From Nicotiana tabacum (lineage: Eukaryota; Streptophyta; Magnoliopsida; Solanales; Solanaceae), in NCBI RefSeq assembly GCF_000715075.1, contig NC_134101.1, positions 136,352,237-136,416,236 on the forward strand: a stretch of 64,000 nucleotides of DNA, written 5' to 3'. The translations under genes and the position numbers were made by a program. Shown piece after piece: positions 57,131-64,000 of the stretch. The notes under the pieces were generated by a model. That model was not told the origin of the DNA. It saw only the letters and a program-made list of their open reading frames with translations, and ran no database searches. Within the stretch, counting starts at the first letter, position 1. Each line of letters starts with the position of its first letter.

Positions 57131-57618
57131 ACCTGTCCAAAAGGAAAAGGAGCAACACGGTGAGAAGGAGCAGATGGTAGTATCAAAATATCTAGAAAAA
57201 CAACCTTCTAATCCAATTGTTAACAATGATCTAGCTGTGGGGAGAGGAGCTACTAGTCCAAAGATGCAACAAAAAGCAAGTGGTACTAATGGAGGGTAGA
57301 TTACACTTTTGAAAATAGGTAAAAATTAGCAAGTCAAGGATCAACAAATTGTGAGGGAACTCATTTCAAGTACTGACCAAAACTGGTACTAGTGAACTTG
57401 GTAACAATTTAGTCAGAGAAAATGTGAGAGGCTCGATGTTTCCTCACTCAAGGAATGGTTAATTGCCTAGCATAGAATGTTATGGGCCTAAATGCCCCTT
57501 ACAAGCAGAGGGAGGTGAAGCTCCTCTGCAATGAAGTAAGAATAGGTCTGATAGGTCTGCTAGAAACAAAGCAGAAACAATATAAGATTCAAAAAAATTA
57601 TTGAAAACAGTTAAGTGG
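57131..57618 (+). pseudogene. LINE ORF1 end and ORF2 start, second half of the split LINE
   Basis: The ORF1 text continues as VQKEKEQHGEKEQMVVSKYL and stops at 57297. From 57476 a new frame reads NVMGLNAPYKQREVKLLCNE and IGLIGLLETKQ. This matches the first residues of the plant LINE ORF2 endonuclease (apurinic type), including the E-T-K with its metal-binding Glu. The LTR of element F starts at 57619 and ends the homology. ORF2 reverse transcriptase is not in the window. Confidence 0.7.
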
Positions 57619-58589
57619 TGTAACGACCCAAAATCCAACTAGTCGTGATGGCACCTAACCCAACCCACTAGGTAAGCCAATTATCAATTATCCAATTCCA
57701 ATGAAGTTTAATAAGACAAATAAGTAAAAGCAAATATCTGAATCTCACACACTTCCCAAGGACTGGTAGTACAAATCATGAGCTTCTAAGGTTAGAATTT
57801 ATAAAGCTAGTATGAAATAATTACATCATCTGTTCGAAATGTACATAAATAAATTTCTATTATTCTAAGGCTACTATGAACAAGAGGCAGCTACAACCAG
57901 AAGGCGGGTACATCTTCAAATCCAACTCCCCTCGATCGCAGCATCATCAACAGCCAACATCTGCACATAAGGTGCAAAAGTATAGTATGAGTACAACCGA
58001 CCTCATATACTCAATAAGTAACAAACTTAACCTTAGGTTGAAAGTAGTGATGACCTTGGACAAGGTTCAGAGTCCAACTCCAATAACCAGTAACAGTCCA
58101 TAACAATATAATAAAAGGGTATATGAAAATAACTTAGAGGTAGAATGCTCAACTGGCTCACAGTTACAGAAAAATAGACATGCTTTTCAAGTATAACAGG
58201 AAATCCCATATCTTCACTGAAAATCCAAAGCATATGAGTAAGTTTGAAAACTGTGATTTGTCCCAAAAATCTTTCAACAATAAATAAGACGTTTCATTTT
58301 CAGATAGCATGAGGAAAGTACATCTCTATACCTACATGTCAAGATACAGGTAAAATCATGAATGTCACCAAAACCGGGTAGCATAAGGGAATGCATTTCT
58401 ATGCATGTATCTCAAGTACGCATGTCAAATGCAATGCACCTCAGTGATGAACTCATGTACTTGCACTCTCGGAGTACTCAATATCACTATCTCGTATTCT
58501 CTCTCACCATGCTCAGTACTCAGCACATTCAGTCCCTCAGCACTGTACAATACCTGCTCCGTCATGCAGCTCGATCCACATATAGTAGT

Positions 58590-58711
58590 CACAAGGCTCG
58601 TTGCGGCGTGCAATCCGATCCACATATATATAGCCATAAGGCTCGGTGTGGTGTGCAACCCAATCCACATATATATATAGCCATAAGACTCGTTGCAGCA
58701 TGCAACCCGAT

Positions 58712-58748
<37 letters not shown>

Positions 58749-58873
58749 CACATAGCCATAAGGCCCGTTGGGGTGTGCAATTTGATCCACATATATATAG
58801 CCATAAGGCTCGTTGCGGCGTGCAACTCGATCCACATACCCTCACATAGGCTTGTTGCAGCATGTAACCCGAT

Positions 58874-58918
<45 letters not shown>
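58590..58918 (-). repeat. Tandem units with (TA)n runs in LTR F
   Basis: Six units carry AGGCTCGTTGCGGCGTGCAA followed by a CCGATCCA word and a TA run. Two runs are long (58713-58742 and 58875-58916). The core resembles the 35-bp repeats of the Tekay-A LTR in reverse, so the two LTR families share this array. Confidence 0.75.
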
Positions 58919-58985
58919 CAATTGCGCTCACTAGGGGTGTGTACAGACTCCGGAGGGTCTCCTTTAGCCCAAGAGCTATAATCCG

Positions 58986-59045
58986 CATGGACAACTCATG
59001 TGTTGCATGGACAACTCACGTGCTGCATGGACAACTCACGTGCTA
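58986..59045. repeat. Three 20-bp tandem units in LTR F
   Basis: CATGGACAACTCACGTGCTG is repeated three times with two or fewer changes per unit. Each holds a CACGTG or CATGTG E-box-like word. Confidence 0.85.
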
Positions 59046-61108
59046 TAGTATCAATATCCTCACAATTAGGCCCTCGGCCTCACTCAGTCATCAATTTCTC
59101 CAGTCTCTTAGCTCACAACACTCATGTTGGGCAGCCCAAATCAATGATATGAGATGTGACAATAAACAATAACAGAGACTGAGATATGATATGTAATGAT
59201 AAAAGTGACCGAGTACATAACTGAAATTAAGCAAATAACTCAACAGCAAAGAATGACCACTATAGGTGCCATTGTTACCAGCATATAGCCTAAACATGAT
59301 TTCTAGCATCAATTACAGCTCAGGTGCTCTAACACATAGAGTACAGTAGAAATGTTCTACTAAGATAGTTGCATAGTTCCATGAAATCGACTGAATCACA
59401 ATCTATACGGTGCGAGCCCAAAAGCCTGTCACCTAGCATGTGTGTCACCTCAACACTAATTAATAACACGTAATTCGGTGTTCATACCCTCAACACCAAG
59501 TTTAGAAGTGTTACTTACCTCAAACAAGCCAATTCCAATACCGAGTGAGTCGAACGATGCTCCAAGAGTGCCATCCCGCGCGTATCGACCTTCGAATGGC
59601 TCGAAACTAGCCAAAAGCAACTCAAATACATCAAACAAAGCCCAAGGAAACAATTCCAAATGGTAAAGGCCGAATCCTTAATCAAAATCCCAAAATTAGC
59701 CAAAACGTTAAGACCCAAACATGCGCCTCGGAACCCGACAAAACATATAAAATTCAGAAACCCTTTCGATTACGAGTCCAACCATACTAGTTTCACTTAA
59801 ATCCAACTCCAAATCGATGTTCAAAACTCAAAATTCACATTAGGAAAACTTTAGGCAAAGGCAAAACCCCCCAATTTTCTCTTTAAATTCACAAACCAAT
59901 TACCAAAAACGAAGATAGATTAGTGGAATATAACTAAAACCGAGTAGAGAATACTTACCCCAAGTTCATATGGTAAAAGTTGCCCAAATCCGAGCTCCCC
60001 AACTCAAAATATGACCAAATGAACAAACTCTTGGTATTAAATATTTTTTTGCCCAGTTGTTCTGCCTCGTTTCGTATGCCAAATAATCTCGAAACTCACT
60101 TTCAATGCTCCAATGGATTTCTTGTAAAATTTCAGTCAAGATAGGCTATTGAATCACCCAATTTGGCCTTAAAATGAGGGAGATATGATGTTTTGAAGTT
60201 TTAAATGAAGTCTGGAAATTTAAGGGTTAAAAAATGACATTTTCGTAATTATTTTATACTAGAAAATCACCAACAAAAGAATTTTTGTTTTAGCACCCAA
60301 AACACATTCAGAACCTCCCCGACACAAACCATATATGCGTTTCAATCATAAAACACGCTACGAACCTTCTCGCACTCAATACACCGAAAAGAAGTCATCT
60401 TGATCCGATATTGACCATGGTCAAACTCCAAATCCTTAACTAGTTTCTCAATCAATGATCCAAAACACACCCGAGCCCCTCGGAATCTCATTCAATCATA
60501 CCAACAAGTCTTAAAATACGATACAAACTTAATTGAAGGTTCAAATCACATCAAACAACATAAAAATGACGAATCGCATCTCAAATCAAAAATCAATGAA
60601 CTTTTAACTTTTAACTTTCAAAATTCGCGCCGAAACATACCAAATCAGCCCGGAATGAACCCAAATTTTGCACACAAGTCCCAAATGACATAACGAAGTT
60701 ATTTCGATTCCTGAAACTACAATCCAAATCCGATATCCTCAAAGTCAACTCTCGGTCAAACTTATGAACTTTCCAAACCTTCAAATTTCCAACTTTCGCC
60801 AATTTGGGCTGAAACCTTCTAGAAACATCCAAATGCAAATTCGGGAATACGCCCGAGTCCTAAATCAGCATCCGAACCTAACAGAACTATCAAAACTTCT
60901 TTCCGAGGTCAAATTCACAAAAGTCAAACTTGGTCAGCTCTTCCAACTTAAAGTTTCCTAGTTAAGCATTCTTCCAAATCAATTCTCAATAACCTGAAAA
61001 CCAAAACCGATGATTCACACAAGTCATAATACATCATATAGAGCTACTCATTCCCTCAAACTATCGAGCGAAGTGCAAATGCTCAAAATGATGGATCGGG
61101 TCATTACA

Positions 61109-61121
61109 TTCTCCCCCACTT
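61109..61121 (-). other. Element F polypurine tract
   Basis: On the minus strand AAGTGGGGGAGAA directly precedes the LTR TG. The word CGTTTGAGGACGAACG (61129-61144) lies 20 nt before the LTR. Confidence 0.8.
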
Positions 61122-63576
61122 GAACATACGTTCGTCCTCAAACGTGCCAAGAGTCATTCCAAAGCCATCAAATCACCGTGTAATCTTACCATGCACATAC
61201 CCGGGGGTGATCCCACATCACCCTAATCCATATAAACCTGACGACACAACCTAACTAAAGATCCTTAATTCAACCTTAGCCCATAAATGTTATAACCTAA
61301 TTTCCATCATCTGAAATTTCCTATAAGACCCGAATCTCGCATCTACACGTTGTATAAGTCTGAACAAGCTACATCAAGCCATGACCATAACCCAAGACAC
61401 AATCACATGATATAACTCAAATACTCATATCAATAATTTCTAATCACCGTAGTTGATTAAAAATAAACCTGGTACTGGTAATAAACCTCATATCAAACAA
61501 AACCTCGTTCTAAAACCTTCGTACGTTGTCAATGATGAAAGAAACACGTAGAAACTTGTAACCACTTATCAGACCAACAAGTCATGGAAATCTCCCTTCT
61601 TCGACAAGAACTATAGCCAATTTCTAAGTCGACTTCTGATTTTATCCTCCATACATGCTATAATCAAATCCGATAGTATCCATTCTAGGTCCAATAACCT
61701 CATCTCAACTAACACAACCACTTTAGTGACATGCCTCATCAATAGAATCTAAAGCCACAACCCGTGCAATCCGTGCACCAATAAGAAACAATCCAAATGT
61801 ACTCAATCATGGAAAATGACTCAAATGAGAGAACCATCCTGCAAGTTCAACAAGTACCACTACAACCAAAATGCTACGAACCCATCATACCTAGTAGAAC
61901 CAAGACACATGAATCTAACACTAAGGATCGTATCTCAACATAACTCTGCTGCAATGCGTGACCCCATCCAAACACTGGTCCATATGAAATACCTCAAGCT
62001 ACCCTGCTATAAATCAATAACCATGCGCCATTCGACATCAAGGGCCCAAGGTGCATGGCCATAACCACGGAGAAACAAATAGCACAATACCACGGTCCGG
62101 AATGAACATAACCAAACACACTATCAATCATTCAACACCCTAATATCCTTCTAGCTCCAATTCCACTATAGGGCCCTTAATAGAACCGCACCATGTGTGC
62201 ATATAACCAACGAATCACAACCCTTCGTAGCATGAAAAGTAATACATAGAACATATCAGAATATGAACAAGCTCAACTCTAACCAAATGGAACATCCCTC
62301 AATAATAGCAGTACGGAGCCAACCAATCTAACCTAGTACAGAATACACCTCGTTGGGCATACCAATGAGCCCCAAATCAACTCTGGTCATCCAAAAACTA
62401 GATAATTAACCCTTTGAAGATCCACAATGACCTAACCAAAACACATACTATCATTTGGCTAGCTTTGGCTACATCTTCACAGTCCGCAACCACGAAACAA
62501 CCTGCTTCTGAAAATTTCCAAGTCACTAAATCCATAGAACACACGAATCACCATGTCTGATCCCAACTCTACCACCCGAATGCCTAACACATCTCTCATG
62601 AATGATCATCCCATGAGGAATACTTCTCTAATTCTTCTATGCCACATAGTAAGATCTAAATATCAGCAGTCGATCAGCTAGGAGAATACTGCAATATCAA
62701 TGAAGTATTCGTAAATCAAAAAGTGCGCCTTCCAAAAGGTACACTCTCTTCAAGAAATAGCAAATAGTAATATCGCTCACCTAGTCATCTGAAACCATCC
62801 ATGTTATTTAAGAATACATGACCTTCCCTACAACACACCGCATCCATTATCCCGTCATATGAAAAGCACGAATCTCATTAACAACTATGAGTCACAAGTA
62901 GAATACATATTCAATTAGCCAGGAACTTTCCATTTGATCACATCTAGGAGAAAAATCACAATACGCAACATGCTCCTCACGCCAGTAGGAAATACCCATA
63001 TCAAATCATGGTAGAACCATCGAGAACTCTTCGGAACCCATTTGCACATAATCTAGCCATCAGAACTGAATCTCTCTAACTCAACTAGCCACGTAGGTTG
63101 CCAAACCCAAGATTATTGCTGCAAAAAACTTGTAGAGACTCACCACATCATAAATACCCAAAGAACTGATCATATCCATTACTGTGCTGATCTAACCTAC
63201 TAACAAGCTATCTTATTTCTCTGAGTTCCTTTAGAATATTATCCTCAAGTTGACACTTCTCCTTGCTAGAACACCATGATACTTACCCAAAACTCACCAC
63301 AAGAGGTCCTAACATAAAACCACACACCCAAAAGCCCATAAGCCGCTATATTCCCTCTTAACCAGTCCAAAAGTACCATAACCGAGATGCCCACTCTGAA
63401 GAAATCTTTGTGAGTCTAAAGCCATTTCCTTCACCTTCCTAATACCGAAGTGTAAAATCCATAATGACACAGAAATATTGCATGTCTCGATACAACCCAA
63501 TGTAAATCTCAAGTTTTAGCCATATACAAATCCGGAAAACTCTCAAATTCTACATGCAAATCTTGAACCCATTATA
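61122..63576 (-). other. Non-coding 3' interior of element F
   Basis: About 2.45 kb upstream of the polypurine tract hold no reading frame longer than 82 codons and no pol text. On the minus strand the last 14 codons or so read GMTLGTFEDERMFKWGRM and then stop in the LTR; this matches the pol tails of the other Tekay elements, although a chromodomain is not found upstream. A long non-coding insert between pol and LTR is the simplest reading. Confidence 0.55.
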
Positions 63577-64000
63577 TGTTACACCCCATTTTTTCGTACG
63601 TGGAAGTACGCTAGAAGTAAATTGATATAAGCTCAAAAATGAGATGTTACATCCTGCATTTTCATACGTTAAAGTTTCGTCGTAAGTTAATCGACGTAAG
63701 CTCGGGAATGAGATTATTTTGAGGTTATAAGTATTATGCTATTTCAAACAAGTGATAAGTAAATTCGTGAAGGTGAGAGGATAAGAGAATCAAAGAAAAT
63801 GAGTTTCATAGAAATTTGACATTTTGGGATAAAATACAATCCGAGCTATAATAATTGATATTTATGGACTAGTGCCATACAAGGTACCACATGACAATGA
63901 TAGTAAGATGTATAAAGTGTGTTAAAAATGGGTAGTATTTTAAGTAATTTGAGATAATTCATAATTATGTGGATAATTGGATAATTATTAGTTAAGGGGA
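63577..64000 (+). repeat. Head of a D/H-family LTR with a duplicated start
   Basis: TGTTACACCCCATTTTTTCG begins at 63577, and TGTTACATCCTGCATTTTCA at 63645. Both go on with TACGT..AAGT and AAGCTC..AATGAGA. Beyond 63713 the sequence follows LTR D and LTR H. The LTR runs out of the window. Confidence 0.7.

Larger units (their letters stand above)
57619..61108 (-). repeat. LTR F, 3,490 bp
   Basis: On the minus strand it starts TGTAATGACCCGATCC at 61108 and ends GGGTCGTTACA at 57619. A polypurine tract precedes it at 61109-61121, so it is a 3' LTR. It inserted into the LINE ORF2. The other end of the element lies beyond the window. It has no cluster of CG-rich palindromes, unlike several LTRs here. 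Confidence 0.85.

Noticed and set aside
58362..58934. A 190-codon open stretch with Tyr-Ile repeats on the plus strand, with long overlapping frames on the minus strand
   Set aside because: It is translation of (TA)n runs and tandem repeats inside LTR F, open in many frames at once, with no domain.
61122..63576. Host gene or envelope-like gene between LTR F and the next LTR
   Set aside because: No frame longer than 82 codons and no membrane or domain pattern was seen on either strand.

Overview
The window is a block of plant repetitive DNA. It holds no intact host gene and no RNA gene that I can support. Nearly every base belongs to LTR retrotransposons of the Ty3/gypsy superfamily: Tekay/Del-type chromoviruses, one Athila-like element and one Ogre/Tat-like element. 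One LINE remnant is also present. Long LTRs ending in TCGTGACA, Met-tRNA-type primer sites and an Ogre LTR starting TGTAAGCACG suggest a Solanaceae genome, perhaps Nicotiana. That assignment is inference. Every coding region is decayed by stops, frameshifts or deletions.

Layout. 1-4435: gag-only Athila-like element, left LTR cut by the window edge. It sits in the 5' LTR of Tekay-A (4436-12578, plus strand, degenerate gag-pol with a 2,970-bp 3' LTR). 12579-14600: reverse LTR fragment of family G. 14601-18182: reverse element H, with a truncated LTR and the end of RT, RNase H, integrase and chromodomain. 18183-18560 and 57131-57618: two halves of a LINE (ORF1 zinc-knuckle end, ORF2 endonuclease start) split by Tekay-B. 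Tekay-B is minus strand, spans 18561-57130 and has 5-bp target duplications. 57619-63576: reverse LTR F and its upstream non-coding part. 63577-64000: head of a D-like LTR.

Inside Tekay-B four later events are visible. LTR-C (18939-23632) carries a solo LTR D (19232-21355). An Ogre-like element (inverted head at 25046-25652, then 26589-47037) has gag but no pol. Inside the Ogre lie a solo Tekay-A-family LTR (28990-31863) and an internally deleted element G2 (32508-38020). Solo LTR E (48319-50945) sits between the RNase H and integrase regions of Tekay-B. A 1.5-kb inversion (25046-26588) flipped the Ogre LTR head together with the adjoining Tekay-B 3' end.

No genes work together in a pathway here. 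The interest lies in the order of insertions and in features shared between families: clusters of CG-rich palindromes in front of LTR TATA-like boxes, a pol tail that reads through the polypurine tract and stops in the first bases of the LTR, and tandem arrays in Ogre non-coding DNA. No unknown gene system was found.
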